Positions 43,905-52,872 of a stretch of 64,000 bases of DNA are shown here, one piece after another. Below the pieces are notes generated by a model. That model ran no database searches. It was not told where the DNA came from and saw nothing but the letters and a program-made list of their open reading frames with translations. The position numbers were made by a program, and so were the translations under genes. Numbering within the stretch: position 1 is the first letter of the stretch; each line of letters begins with the position of its first letter. Origin of the DNA: Sporosalibacterium faouarense (GTDB taxonomy: Bacteria > Bacillota > Clostridia > Tissierellales > VENL01); assembly GCF_016765695.1 (NCBI RefSeq), contig NZ_JAETGO010000093.1, positions 1 to 64,000 of the forward strand. The letters run 5' to 3'.

Positions 43905-44107
43905 TAAAAAAACCTCCCGCCCCATATAGGGACGAAAGGTTACTTCCGCGGTTCCACCCTACTTGACACCAAAGGCATCCACTTTGTTATACAGATATAC
44001 TCAGAAGTTCCTTCATAAACTTTTATTGAGCTTTCACCATCCTCAATTCGCTTTGTTTTGTTTATTACTCTTCTTCCTCATTGTATACTCATAACTATTA
44101 AATTATA
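43905..44107 (-). promoter_or_regulatory. T-box riboswitch (glycine) upstream of glyQS
   Basis: The leader holds the T-box sequence AGGGTGGAACCGCGG (43960-43946), whose TGGAACC core pairs with uncharged tRNA ends, followed by a strong terminator hairpin (43940-43905) ending in seven T. Upstream, stem I spans about 44107-44030; the segment GAAGGAACTTC near 44020 places GGA, a glycine codon, in a small loop and is the likely specifier. When uncharged tRNA-Gly binds, the antiterminator forms and glyQS is transcribed. The specifier call is inference. Confidence 0.92.
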
Positions 44108-44113
44108 TAATCT

Positions 44114-44142
44114 AATTTAACAAAGATTAAATAAAATGTCAA
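44114..44142 (-). promoter_or_regulatory. Sigma-A promoter of the glyQS T-box leader
   Basis: TTGACA (44142-44137, perfect -35) and TAAATT (44119-44114) with 17-bp spacing on the minus strand, so the transcript would start near 44107. It is squeezed directly behind the stop codon of the gene at 44145. Confidence 0.8.
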
Positions 44143-44144
44143 TA

Positions 44145-44645
44145 CTACTCTACTGAATCATCATTTTCCATATTATCTTCAGTTTTAACGTCTTTATCTC
44201 TTCTCATAGCATTTTTCATTTTATCCATAGTTTTCTCAGTCATATCGTTAATATTGACAGTTTCACCATTCTCTTTAACTATCTCTATCGTACATTTTGC
44301 CACTATTGCAGCAGTTAATCCTACCGCTGTAACTGGTGGTGAAATAATCGCTCCTATGGCTCCAGCTGTTACAGGAATATTCATTATAACATTTCCATCT
44401 CTTCTAACGACTATTTTAGTTACATTGCCTTTTTTTAGAGCCTCTTTAAGATTCTCCATTATTGCATCTGTTTTACTAGATACATTTTTACTAAAATTCT
44501 GGCCCCATGACTTTTGATTTTCCTCAAGATGTATTAGAGCATCTACAACATCTCCATCACATTTTTCTAAAACCTCTTTAGCTTCTTTATAGCTTACTCC
44601 TGTTCTAGCTCTTATGGTGTCAATTTTCTCTAAATTAATATCCAT
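44145..44645 (-). CDS. UBA/TS-N domain and DUF4342 protein
   Basis: A 166-residue protein starting at ATG 44645, 8 nt behind GGAGG. The first 45 residues form a UBA-like three-helix domain (DTIRARTGVSYKEAKEVLEKCDGDVVDALIHLE), as in the N-terminus of EF-Ts. The next part (about 65-145) is DUF4342, with a glycine/alanine-rich hydrophobic stretch (AGAIGAIISPPVTAVGLTAAIVAK) that may touch the membrane. The tail is acidic. It is common in Clostridia, and its function is unknown. It lies 11 bp downstream of recO. Confidence 0.85.
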   Translation of the reverse strand: MDINLEKIDTIRARTGVSYKEAKEVLEKCDGDVVDALIHLEENQKSWGQNFSKNVSSKTDAIMENLKEALKKGNVTKIVVRRDGNVIMNIPVTAGAIGAIISPPVTAVGLTAAIVAKCTIEIVKENGETVNINDMTEKTMDKMKNAMRRDKDVKTEDNMENDDSVE

Positions 44646-44664
44646 ATAAAGCACCTCCTATAGA

Positions 44665-45411
44665 TTATTTAGGAATTGATTTAATAAAATCTAATGATTT
44701 AAAAGTTTTTTTATCTATATGTGCAAGTAAATATTTAGTTAATATCTTTTCAATATTTAATAAAGTACTCTCAGGAATTTGGACCTCGTCTAAATTATCA
44801 AGCTTTGCATATAATAAGTTATCCATAGCCTTTACTGTATTTAAGTCCAATGATAGAGCATACAAATCAGAATTTTTACATTTATCACATAAAACTCCAC
44901 CTTGGCTAATACTAAATTTTATTCTACCCATTAGATTATTATTACATACTACGCATCTTCTTAGATGAGGTTTATATCCCATAAAGCTTAGAAATTTAAT
45001 AATAAATGCAAGAACTAATTTTAAAAAGTCATCTTCGATTACTGATAACACGTTTAGTGTTTTTAATAGTAAAAGAAAAACCTTTTCGTTGCTTTCTTCT
45101 TCAGTTATTCCAGCTTCAACTATCTCAAGTATGTATGTCCCATATGCAAGCTTATATAAATCATTTCTTAATGAATAAAAGGAATTCAAAACTTCCCCTT
45201 GATTGACATGATAGAAGCTTTTTCCCCTATATAATACGAAATCACTATAGCAAAAAACCTGGGTGCTTCCCATTAAGGGACTTTTAGTTTTACGAGCACC
45301 CTTTGCTATTGCTGATATCTTTCCATTTTCTCTTGAAAATATCGTAAGTATCTTATCAGATTCTTTAAATTTCACTTGACGTAACACTATACCTTGTGTC
45401 TTCTTATGCAT
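44665..45411 (-). CDS. recO: DNA repair protein RecO
   Basis: A 248-residue RecO. The N-terminal OB fold (KKTQGIVLRQVKFKESDKILTIFSRENGKISAIAKGARKTKS) is followed by a helical domain holding a zinc site: CVVC and CDKC pairs around GRIKFSISQGGVL. RecO loads RecA with RecF and RecR during gap repair and anneals strands. Its position between yqzL/era and glyQ is the same as in Bacillus. Confidence 0.96.
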   Translation of the reverse strand: MHKKTQGIVLRQVKFKESDKILTIFSRENGKISAIAKGARKTKSPLMGSTQVFCYSDFVLYRGKSFYHVNQGEVLNSFYSLRNDLYKLAYGTYILEIVEAGITEEESNEKVFLLLLKTLNVLSVIEDDFLKLVLAFIIKFLSFMGYKPHLRRCVVCNNNLMGRIKFSISQGGVLCDKCKNSDLYALSLDLNTVKAMDNLLYAKLDNLDEVQIPESTLLNIEKILTKYLLAHIDKKTFKSLDFIKSIPK

Positions 45412-45430
45412 TTTTACACCCCTAGATTTA

Positions 45431-45586
45431 TTAGAATCCTTGGAGTATTTTTTCCTTTTTATCTATATTGTCATTGTTAAACTCATTGTTATATTTTCCT
45501 TCAATATTTTTTGCTTCTGATAAATACATATATACATTTATGTTACCAGTAGATTTAAACATTTTCCACATTTCATGACTTAACAT
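45431..45586 (-). CDS. yqzL: YqzL-like small protein
   Basis: A 51-residue ORF with GGAGGG 6 nt before the ATG at 45586. The N-terminal half (MLSHEMWKMFKSTGNINVYMYLSEAK) follows the YqzL pattern of W-x2-F-x3-G-x-I-x-x-Y-x-x-Y; the tail is Asn/Lys-rich. Bacillus yqzL lies in the same place between era and recO. Function is unknown. It ends 19 bp before recO. Confidence 0.75.
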   Translation of the reverse strand: MLSHEMWKMFKSTGNINVYMYLSEAKNIEGKYNNEFNNDNIDKKEKILQGF

Positions 45587-45668
45587 AAAATCCCTCCTAT
45601 AGAGATGTATGTACTTAGTTTTCTACTGTATTGAAGGAAACATACAATACAATTTATGTTATTAAAGG

Positions 45669-46556
45669 TTATTTGTACCCCAAATTTCTTAACATTCTTT
45701 CATTTTCACGCCAGTTCTTATTAACTTTAACCCAAACTTCTAAGAAGACCTTACTACCAAGAAGTCTTTCAATGTCCTGTCTTGCACTCTTTCCAATACC
45801 TTTAAGCTTTCTTCCTCTTTTGCCTATTATAATACCTTTATGAGACTCTCTTTCACAATAAATAGTAGCATTTATATCAACTATATCTGAATCTTCCCTT
45901 GGCTTTATTAAATCAATATCTACTGCTATGCCATGGGGAACTTCCTGTTCTAAATAATGTAATGCTTTTTCTCTAATTATTTCCCCTATTATTAGCCTTT
46001 CTGGTTGATCAGTAATCATATCGTTAGGAAAATATTGTGGTCCTTCTGGCATTAATTCCTTAAGCTTATTTACAAGCCTTCCAACTCCACTGCCGTTGAT
46101 AGCTGAAATTGGAATAATATCTTCAAATATATCTAAATCTTTATAATTTGAAACAATTGTTTCAATTTCATCCTTATTAATCTTATCAATCTTATTTACA
46201 ATTAATAACTTAGGTGTAGATACATTTTTAATTTGTTCTAATATATATTCATCCCCTGGTCCCATCTTTAGACTCTCATCTATTAACCAAAGAATTACAT
46301 CTACTTCATCTAAAGTGTTTTTTGCAACCTTAACCATATAATCTCCAAGCTTATTTTTAGGCTTATGAATTCCTGGTGTATCTAGGAAAACCACTTGAAA
46401 ATCTTCCTCAGTATATACACACTGAATTTTATTTCTAGTAGTCTGTGGTTTATCGGAAATAATCGCAATTTTTTCACCAATTATTCTATTCATTAAAGTT
46501 GATTTTCCAACATTAGGTCGTCCAATTATAGTTGCAAATCCTGATTTATATCCCAT
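45669..46556 (-). CDS. era: GTPase Era
   Basis: A 295-residue GTPase with G1 GRPNVGKST (12-20), G3 DTPGI, G4 NKID and the C-terminal KH domain (GIIIGKRGRKLKGIGKSARQDIERLLG). It binds the 3' end of 16S rRNA and acts in 30S maturation. It follows cdd with no gap, as in Bacillus, and lies upstream of yqzL-recO. Confidence 0.97.
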   Translation of the reverse strand: MGYKSGFATIIGRPNVGKSTLMNRIIGEKIAIISDKPQTTRNKIQCVYTEEDFQVVFLDTPGIHKPKNKLGDYMVKVAKNTLDEVDVILWLIDESLKMGPGDEYILEQIKNVSTPKLLIVNKIDKINKDEIETIVSNYKDLDIFEDIIPISAINGSGVGRLVNKLKELMPEGPQYFPNDMITDQPERLIIGEIIREKALHYLEQEVPHGIAVDIDLIKPREDSDIVDINATIYCERESHKGIIIGKRGRKLKGIGKSARQDIERLLGSKVFLEVWVKVNKNWRENERMLRNLGYK

Positions 46557-46979
46557 CTATTTATCTCTACCTCCATTTTCTTCTAAGTCTTCTGGTCCAA
46601 AGCTATTCGGCAATAATTCATCTAACGTATATACTCTAAAATCATCCTCTGTATTCGCTACAATTACTTTAATATCTCTTCCAAATTCTCTAATGACTTG
46701 TCTACAAACTCCACAAGGAAATGTATAATCAGAATCACCAGTTACTGCTATAACTTCAAAATCTTTATCCCCTTCGGAAATAGCCTTTGCAATAGCTGTT
46801 CTTTCAGCACATATTGTAGGTGTATATGAAGCAGACTCTATATTGCAGCCAGTATAAATCTTCCCTTCTTTAGTCTTTAATGCAGCTCCAACATGAAACT
46901 TAGAATATGGAACATAAGCCTTTTCCTTCGCCTCCATTGCTTTTTTTATTAAATCTTTATATTGATCATTGCTAGTCAT
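46557..46979 (-). CDS. cdd: Cytidine deaminase
   Basis: A 140-residue homotetrameric-type cytidine deaminase. Zinc ligands are C57 in TICAERTA with catalytic E59, and C89 and C92 in PCGVCRQV. The substrate-binding NIESASYTP (46-54) is present. It converts cytidine and deoxycytidine to the uridines in pyrimidine salvage. It is directly followed by era. Confidence 0.96.
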   Translation of the reverse strand: MTSNDQYKDLIKKAMEAKEKAYVPYSKFHVGAALKTKEGKIYTGCNIESASYTPTICAERTAIAKAISEGDKDFEVIAVTGDSDYTFPCGVCRQVIREFGRDIKVIVANTEDDFRVYTLDELLPNSFGPEDLEENGGRDK

Positions 46980-46989
46980 GTAGACCTCC

Positions 46990-48153
46990 TTAATTAAAAG
47001 AAATTTTTGTGTTTAATAGAGTCACTTGAATCCACGTTTGACCTGAATTAAACTTAATTTCCTGTCCACTATTGTTATAATATCTAGTCTTACTTCTTTC
47101 AGAATCTTTTTTCCAAGTTATATCTATAACCTTTCCATTGGTAATATAGTAACCCTTACCTTCGCCAACAATATCAATCTCTAGTCTACCAACGTCATCT
47201 ATTGCAGCTGTGCTTGCTCTTTGAATAATGATATTCTTAGCCTCTATAGGCAAACCATCTAATTCATCTATATGCAGTTCGCCATCTTTATATCTTTTAT
47301 ATACCTTTTTTTCTTTGTCATATTCATATCTGGTCGAATTGTCTTTATTATAATTAATAGATACTTCTTCAACTTTAGAACCGTCTATATCAGTATCTTT
47401 TTCATAAAATTTAAAACCCTCATAATTTCCTTCCAATCTAAATCCTCTTGATTTCTGCATATTTCTTATTACTTCCATGCTAGAATACATATTGTTTGGT
47501 ATTTCCTTACCTGTTTTATAATATCTCCAAAAACCACCGCTTGTTATACCATCAATATCAGCTAAATTAAGTCTTTCAATATAATTGTAAGCTGCCGTGC
47601 TCCCTCCAACTCTAACATAAACTGGATCATATTCTAATAAAGCAGTTACAAAATATGGTCTAGAGCTTCTAATCGGTCCGACTTGCTCTGGATCATTTAT
47701 TAGAAAAATACCCATATATCTCGTATAAGGATACTCTACTCTAAACTCATATACGATCTCGGCCTGTCTTAGTCCTGCTTGCCATCTTGCATTTGGATGA
47801 TTATCAAACATAATAGCAACTGGTCTTCTATTTACCTTTTCCTCTGAAGCATATATACCACTTAATGGTGAAGGTATGCCTTCTTTAACTTCTTTGTCAT
47901 CGGATTTTGTCTCATCATCATCATCTTTTTGATTTAAATTATCATTTTCTTCATTAGGGGAATTACTATCAACTATTGAAAGATCATCTTTATTATCTTC
48001 ACTACTTTTATCTGATACATCACTATTTTCTTGGTTTATAGCTGTCTTATCACTATCATCTCCATCAAATAATTTATCTAGAAAATCATATCCTATAACT
48101 GTGTATGCTAATACTATAATTACTGCTATACCTATCAGAATCTTCTTTTTCAT
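46990..48153 (-). CDS. DUF3048 domain protein (YerB-like), membrane-anchored
   Basis: A 387-residue protein with an N-terminal membrane segment (5-25), an Asp/Glu/Ser/Asn-rich linker (about 30-95), and then the DUF3048 domain (about 100-250: RPVAIMFDNHPNARWQAGLRQAEIVYEF, and GPIRSSRPYFV) and its C-terminal domain to the end (GKGYYITNGKVIDITWKK). It is expected to lie outside the membrane. The family (YerB) is widespread in spore-formers and has an L,D-transpeptidase-associated, wall-related context elsewhere; no activity is known. It lies 10 bp upstream of cdd, an addition to the Bacillus order. Confidence 0.9.
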   Translation of the reverse strand: MKKKILIGIAVIIVLAYTVIGYDFLDKLFDGDDSDKTAINQENSDVSDKSSEDNKDDLSIVDSNSPNEENDNLNQKDDDDETKSDDKEVKEGIPSPLSGIYASEEKVNRRPVAIMFDNHPNARWQAGLRQAEIVYEFRVEYPYTRYMGIFLINDPEQVGPIRSSRPYFVTALLEYDPVYVRVGGSTAAYNYIERLNLADIDGITSGGFWRYYKTGKEIPNNMYSSMEVIRNMQKSRGFRLEGNYEGFKFYEKDTDIDGSKVEEVSINYNKDNSTRYEYDKEKKVYKRYKDGELHIDELDGLPIEAKNIIIQRASTAAIDDVGRLEIDIVGEGKGYYITNGKVIDITWKKDSERSKTRYYNNSGQEIKFNSGQTWIQVTLLNTKISFN

Positions 48154-48239
48154 TTACTTATCCCCCTTAAGTTTTCATTTGCTATATTTAGTATTTTATT
48201 AAATAGGTTATTTATCCTAATAAGTCCTTAACCTTAAAA

Positions 48240-49523
48240 TTAATCTTTCTGCTGATTTATTTTCACTTCAATTTGCTTAATTCTTCTATTATGTAGCTTT
48301 ACTACTGTCATCGATAAATCTTCTATCTCTATCATATCTCCTTGTACAGGAACTCTTCCTAAAAAACTAAAAATATATCCTCCAAGAGAATCAAAATCAT
48401 CTTCTGGCAAGTCAATATCAAATATCTCATTTATTTCTTCTAATGATACTTCTGCTTTTATCAGATATTTATTTTCTTCTATTTTTTCTATCATATCTAT
48501 CTCATTGTCATATTCGTCTAATATATCACCTACAATTTCCTCCAATATATCCTCAATGGTTACTAGTCCTTCAGTTCCACCATATTCATCTAATACTATT
48601 GCCATATGTATTTTCTTTTGTTGCAGCTCTCTTAAAAGATGACTAACTTTCTTGGTTTCTGGAACATAATATGCTTTTCTCATCAGACCAGAAATAGTTT
48701 TTTCTTCTATTTCAGTTCCTGAAGATGACACAAAGGGTAAAATATCCTTAGCATAAACAATTCCAGTTATATTATCAATTGTATCCTTAAACACAGGAAT
48801 TCTAGAATGTCCATAGGTTATAATCATATCTAAAACCTTTTTTATTGGTTCATCCTCCGATGAAGCAACAATATCTATCCTTGGAACCATAACATCAGCT
48901 ACATCTGTATCATCTATGTCAAATATTCCTTCTATCATTTCTTTTTCTTGGTGTCTTAATACACCCTCTTCCTCGCCAACATCCACCATAGATCTGATTT
49001 CTTCCTCAGTGACAAAAGGGCTATTTTCTCCAACATCTCCACCCAATATTTTTATTACAAACCCAGTTATTTTAGTTAGTATAAAAATAATTGGTCTTAA
49101 GATTTTCGAAAGAAATAATAAAGGATTTGATACCTTTACAGCAATTTTTTCAGGATTTTGAGCCGCAAAGGTTTTAGGAGTAATCTCCCCAAATATAAGA
49201 ATTAATATTGTCATTATTCCAGTGGCAATAAGAGTTGCACTTCCTCCACTGCCAGTAAATATCTCTGATGTTAACTGCGTTAATATGGCAGTTGCAGCTA
49301 TATTAACTATGTTATTGCCTATTAATATCGTTGTTAAAATCTTATTAAGCTGCTTTTTTATCTTCTTTAATACTTTTGCACTTTTTTCATCATGGTCTTT
49401 AAGTTGTCTTATCTTAGCTGCAGTTATAGAGGTAAGGGCTGTTTCTGAGCCAGAAAATATCCCAGACAAAGAAAGTAATACTATCATAACTCCACCTCTA
49501 ACCAATATGTCAATATCCGACAT
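48240..49523 (-). CDS. Hemolysin family protein (CNNM/CorC transporter)
   Basis: A 427-residue membrane protein: DUF21/CNNM domain with three or four helices (about 1-180), a CBS pair (about 200-330; VMVPRIDIVASSEDEPIKKVLDMI and GLVTIEDILEEIVGDI), and a CorC_HlyC domain (about 340-425). Such proteins are linked to Mg2+ or Co2+ efflux and metal resistance; hemolysin is a historical name. GGAGGG precedes the ATG. It lies 15 bp downstream of the dgkA-PAP2 gene. Confidence 0.92.
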   Translation of the reverse strand: MSDIDILVRGGVMIVLLSLSGIFSGSETALTSITAAKIRQLKDHDEKSAKVLKKIKKQLNKILTTILIGNNIVNIAATAILTQLTSEIFTGSGGSATLIATGIMTILILIFGEITPKTFAAQNPEKIAVKVSNPLLFLSKILRPIIFILTKITGFVIKILGGDVGENSPFVTEEEIRSMVDVGEEEGVLRHQEKEMIEGIFDIDDTDVADVMVPRIDIVASSEDEPIKKVLDMIITYGHSRIPVFKDTIDNITGIVYAKDILPFVSSSGTEIEEKTISGLMRKAYYVPETKKVSHLLRELQQKKIHMAIVLDEYGGTEGLVTIEDILEEIVGDILDEYDNEIDMIEKIEENKYLIKAEVSLEEINEIFDIDLPEDDFDSLGGYIFSFLGRVPVQGDMIEIEDLSMTVVKLHNRRIKQIEVKINQQKD

Positions 49524-49538
49524 TATAATCCCTCCGTA

Positions 49539-50237
49539 TTAATCAATAAACTGAAAAATTAGTACTGTTAAAAGTATTCCAACAGTTGCACCTGCTAATA
49601 CCTGTGATACAGTATGTATTTTACCTTCTATTCTACTTTCTCCAACCAACAGAGCTATTAAAAAGCTCAAGGTAGCCAAAAGGATATTTTCAGCAACAAA
49701 AGTAATTGATGTTGCTAAACTAAATGCAATGGCTGTATGTCCACTAAGTATTCCACCTTGAAATGGTGTACCAGTTTTAGTCTTTGTTTTAACTACAATA
49801 GTAATCATTATTACTAAAATCAAGCTAATAAAAGTTAAATGTATAGGTGAATTTTTAATACTAACTAGTACTATTTTAGTATATGGATTTAATCTATCAA
49901 AAAATAACAAATAAGCTACTAAAATAGCATTTAAAGCAGAAATTAACACTGCCCCAGCTGCTACATTTTTGGCAATTTCTGCCAATGGATGATATTCAGT
50001 TGTAAACATATCTATAGTTTTCTCAATTGAAGTATTAATCATTTCAGTTATTATTACCAGGGAAATAGTAAAAATTAGTAGTAATAATTCATTCCTGGTA
50101 AAATTAAAAAATAAGCTTACAATTAATATTAAGAATCCAGCAGTAAAGTGAATTCTCATATTTCTTTGAGTTTTAAGGGTATAAACTATTCCTCTAATTG
50201 CATAGTTAAAACTATCAATAATATTCCTTACCTTCAT
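49539..50237 (-). CDS. dgkA: Diacylglycerol/undecaprenol kinase fused to a PAP2 phosphatase domain
   Basis: A 232-residue membrane protein. The first 115 residues are a complete DgkA-type kinase of three helices, with the motif ITEMINTSIEKTID (E-x2-NTxIE). The second half is a PAP2-like domain with KTGTPFQGG, LSGHTAIAFS and SRIEGKIHTVSQVLAG, which supply the K/SGH/R-x-H residues in variant form. Bacillus DgkA is an undecaprenol kinase and lacks the phosphatase part. A kinase and a phosphatase acting on the same lipid in one chain would allow two-way control of the carrier-lipid pool; that is inference. It sits between ybeY and the CNNM gene. Confidence 0.9.
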   Translation of the reverse strand: MKVRNIIDSFNYAIRGIVYTLKTQRNMRIHFTAGFLILIVSLFFNFTRNELLLLIFTISLVIITEMINTSIEKTIDMFTTEYHPLAEIAKNVAAGAVLISALNAILVAYLLFFDRLNPYTKIVLVSIKNSPIHLTFISLILVIMITIVVKTKTKTGTPFQGGILSGHTAIAFSLATSITFVAENILLATLSFLIALLVGESRIEGKIHTVSQVLAGATVGILLTVLIFQFID

Positions 50238-50286
50238 TTCAAGTCTCCTTGCATCTAATTCCCATTAAATAAATCTATTTTTTAAA

Positions 50287-50754
50287 TCATTTTTTAAAAA
50301 CTTCAAGTGACTTCATAACTTGTTTTTCTTTTTCTCTCATTATTTTCTTTTCTTCTTCAACCATATGGTCATAACCTAATAAATGGAACATACTATGAAC
50401 AGCTAGGTAGAAAACCTCTCTTTTTAGTGAGTGTTCATATTCCTCAGCTTGTCTTTTGGCTGTTTCTAAAGAAATAACAATATCTCCTAATAAAACTGGA
50501 AAAAATTCACTTGGTTCCTCATCTGCTTCTCCGTCTATTAAAGGAAAGGATAAAACATCTGTAGATTTATCCTTTCCTCTATAAGCTTTATTAAGATCTC
50601 TAATTTCATTGTCATCTACAAAGGAAACACTTATTTCATAGTTAAGGGACTTACCCTCAAAACTTAGACATTCAGCAATCACTTTCTCTAAATCACACAA
50701 AATATCCTCTTTTAATTCAATACTATCTTGTCTATTGTCTACTATTAATTCCAA
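50287..50754 (-). CDS. ybeY: Endoribonuclease YbeY (rRNA maturation factor)
   Basis: A 155-residue metalloprotein with the zinc motif H120-x3-H124-x5-H130 in HSMFHLLGYDHM and the conserved LNKAYRGKDKSTDVLSFP (54-71). It acts in 16S rRNA 3' end maturation and ribosome quality control. It starts at TTG immediately after the pgpH stop, so translation is coupled. The order pgpH-ybeY-dgkA-cdd-era matches Bacillus. Confidence 0.95.
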   Translation of the reverse strand: MELIVDNRQDSIELKEDILCDLEKVIAECLSFEGKSLNYEISVSFVDDNEIRDLNKAYRGKDKSTDVLSFPLIDGEADEEPSEFFPVLLGDIVISLETAKRQAEEYEHSLKREVFYLAVHSMFHLLGYDHMVEEEKKIMREKEKQVMKSLEVFKK

Positions 50755-52851
50755 TTACTCTGCTCCCTTCAATTCATTTAAATCTAATTTAGGGTATTCA
50801 ATTCTTTCATGGAAAATACCCATCAATATATTTAAGAATGAATTTGCAATAGTATTTAAATCTCTTAAAGTTAAATCACATTCATCCAATTGTCCATCAT
50901 TCAATTTATCTTTAATTATTTTTCTAACTAATCCATCTATTTTGCCCTTTGTAGGGTCCTTCATTGACCTTACAGCTGCTTCAACCGAGTCAGCAATCAT
51001 AATTATTGCTGCTTCCTTAGATTGTGGCTTAGGACCTTCATATCTAAAATTAGATTCTTTTATATGGTCATTATCTTCTTCATTTATAGCCTTATGATAA
51101 AAATATGCTACAAGGGTCTCTCCATGATGCTGTTCTATTATATCCTTTATAGTTAAAGGAAGCTTATATTTCTTAGCAAATCCCACTCCATCTTTAACAT
51201 GATTAGTTATAATTAATGTGCTTAGATTTGGATTTATTTTATCATGGGGGTTATCCCCACTTAATTGATTTTCTTTAAAGAAATAAGGTCTCTTTAGTTT
51301 TCCAACATCATGATAATAGGCCCCTACTCTAGCAACAAGTGGATTTGCTTTTATCGCTTCTGCTGCTGCTTCACTAAGATTCCCAACTATTATACTATGA
51401 TGATAGGTACCAGGTGCTTCTAATAATAGCTTCTTTAATAATGGTTGATTAGGATTAGAAAGCTCAAGAAGTTTTAATGGAGTTATAATCCCAAACAAAC
51501 TTTCCCATAACGGTAATGAACCTACTGTTAAAATAGCACAAAAAAGACCATTTAGGATTCCATACACACTTTCCTGTAAAATTAACTGTATTTCTAAATT
51601 ACCAATTAATCCAAATGAAAATATAGCAAGTACATTACTACAACTCACTATCAATCCAGTTAAAAAGATATTATATCTTTGATGGGTATTTATTACACCA
51701 ATAGCTCCTACCGACCCTCCTATTAGCATAACTAGAACGGTATTTATATCATTACCAGTGATTACACCTATAATTATTGCCAATATAAAGTTTATTAATA
51801 TGGCAAGTTTAGCATCAATTATTATTGAAATAAGCATGGTAGCAGCTGAAATCGGCATCAAGTAGCCATCAATACCATTAAAAGTCTTAGATATCAGAAT
51901 CGTTGCTAATACTATTATTGTTAATATTAATACCTTTGAGCTACTTAGTATGTCTCTATTAAATATATAAAGATATGCTACAATTATTGCTACCAAGATT
52001 AAAACGAATAGGAAAGTCCCAATTATTAATTTATAGTCTATCGTGTCTTCTTCCATTAATAAACCAGCTTTTCTTATTAAAGAAAGTGCCTTACTATCAA
52101 TCTTATCTCCTTCTCTAACAATTATCTGATTTTCCTCTATTATAATAGGCTTGATCTCTGCTGCAGCTTCATCTTTCATTTGCTGAGTTACTTCATAATC
52201 TAAAAATCTATTAGGCTGAATTGTATTATTTATTATGCTTGAGCCTAAGTCCTTCTCCAAATCAGATAAGTTGTTGAGTCTACTAAATGTTTCATTTACA
52301 TATTTCTTTTCATAATCTATTTCTTCTGCTTTAATACCATTAGGCATTATTTGATTAATAATATCATATATATTACTTTCCAGCATAGTAAGAGTCTCTT
52401 CATTCATATTAATTGCTACTCTTAATAAATCTTCCGATAAGCTTATATCTGAATCCTTTTCAAGAATAAATATCTTTCTATTAATAAGCTCATCCTCATT
52501 TGCCTTTACATCCCTAACTAGCTGAAAAAAGACTTTTATTCTATTTTTCATCTTTACCTGTATAGATGGATCAACTCTATGTCTAGGCTCAACTGCATCC
52601 ATGGCAGCATTTTTTAACTCCTGAGTTGCCTGCTCATCCACTATATCTTTCGTCGCCCTAATATCCTTAGGAGCTAAATCTCCTATCCCTATACTTATTT
52701 TTTCTGGAGCTACATTTGTTACTACTATACCAAATAATAGTCCCATAAAAATAACTGCTAGTATTAATTGCTTAACTAGAGATTTGCTTAAAAATCGGAA
52801 TATGAAATTGTCCTTAAGTTTGTCCATTTTCTTGTTATTAAAAGATAACAT
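50755..52851 (-). CDS. pgpH: Seven-transmembrane HD-domain phosphodiesterase PgpH (YqfF)
   Basis: A 698-residue 7TM-7TMR-HD protein. An N-terminal membrane helix (about 22-45) precedes an extracellular domain (about 50-270), then seven helices (about 275-460) and a cytoplasmic HD domain with HHSIIVGNLSEAAAEAI, YYHDVGKLKRP, TNHVKDGV and QHHGETL. PgpH hydrolyses cyclic di-AMP; the catalytic H...HD pair is intact. It sits between phoH and ybeY as in Bacillus and Listeria. GGAGGG precedes the ATG. Confidence 0.95.
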   Translation of the reverse strand: MLSFNNKKMDKLKDNFIFRFLSKSLVKQLILAVIFMGLLFGIVVTNVAPEKISIGIGDLAPKDIRATKDIVDEQATQELKNAAMDAVEPRHRVDPSIQVKMKNRIKVFFQLVRDVKANEDELINRKIFILEKDSDISLSEDLLRVAINMNEETLTMLESNIYDIINQIMPNGIKAEEIDYEKKYVNETFSRLNNLSDLEKDLGSSIINNTIQPNRFLDYEVTQQMKDEAAAEIKPIIIEENQIIVREGDKIDSKALSLIRKAGLLMEEDTIDYKLIIGTFLFVLILVAIIVAYLYIFNRDILSSSKVLILTIIVLATILISKTFNGIDGYLMPISAATMLISIIIDAKLAILINFILAIIIGVITGNDINTVLVMLIGGSVGAIGVINTHQRYNIFLTGLIVSCSNVLAIFSFGLIGNLEIQLILQESVYGILNGLFCAILTVGSLPLWESLFGIITPLKLLELSNPNQPLLKKLLLEAPGTYHHSIIVGNLSEAAAEAIKANPLVARVGAYYHDVGKLKRPYFFKENQLSGDNPHDKINPNLSTLIITNHVKDGVGFAKKYKLPLTIKDIIEQHHGETLVAYFYHKAINEEDNDHIKESNFRYEGPKPQSKEAAIIMIADSVEAAVRSMKDPTKGKIDGLVRKIIKDKLNDGQLDECDLTLRDLNTIANSFLNILMGIFHERIEYPKLDLNELKGAE

Positions 52852-52872
52852 GGAAAACCCTCCATATTAAAA

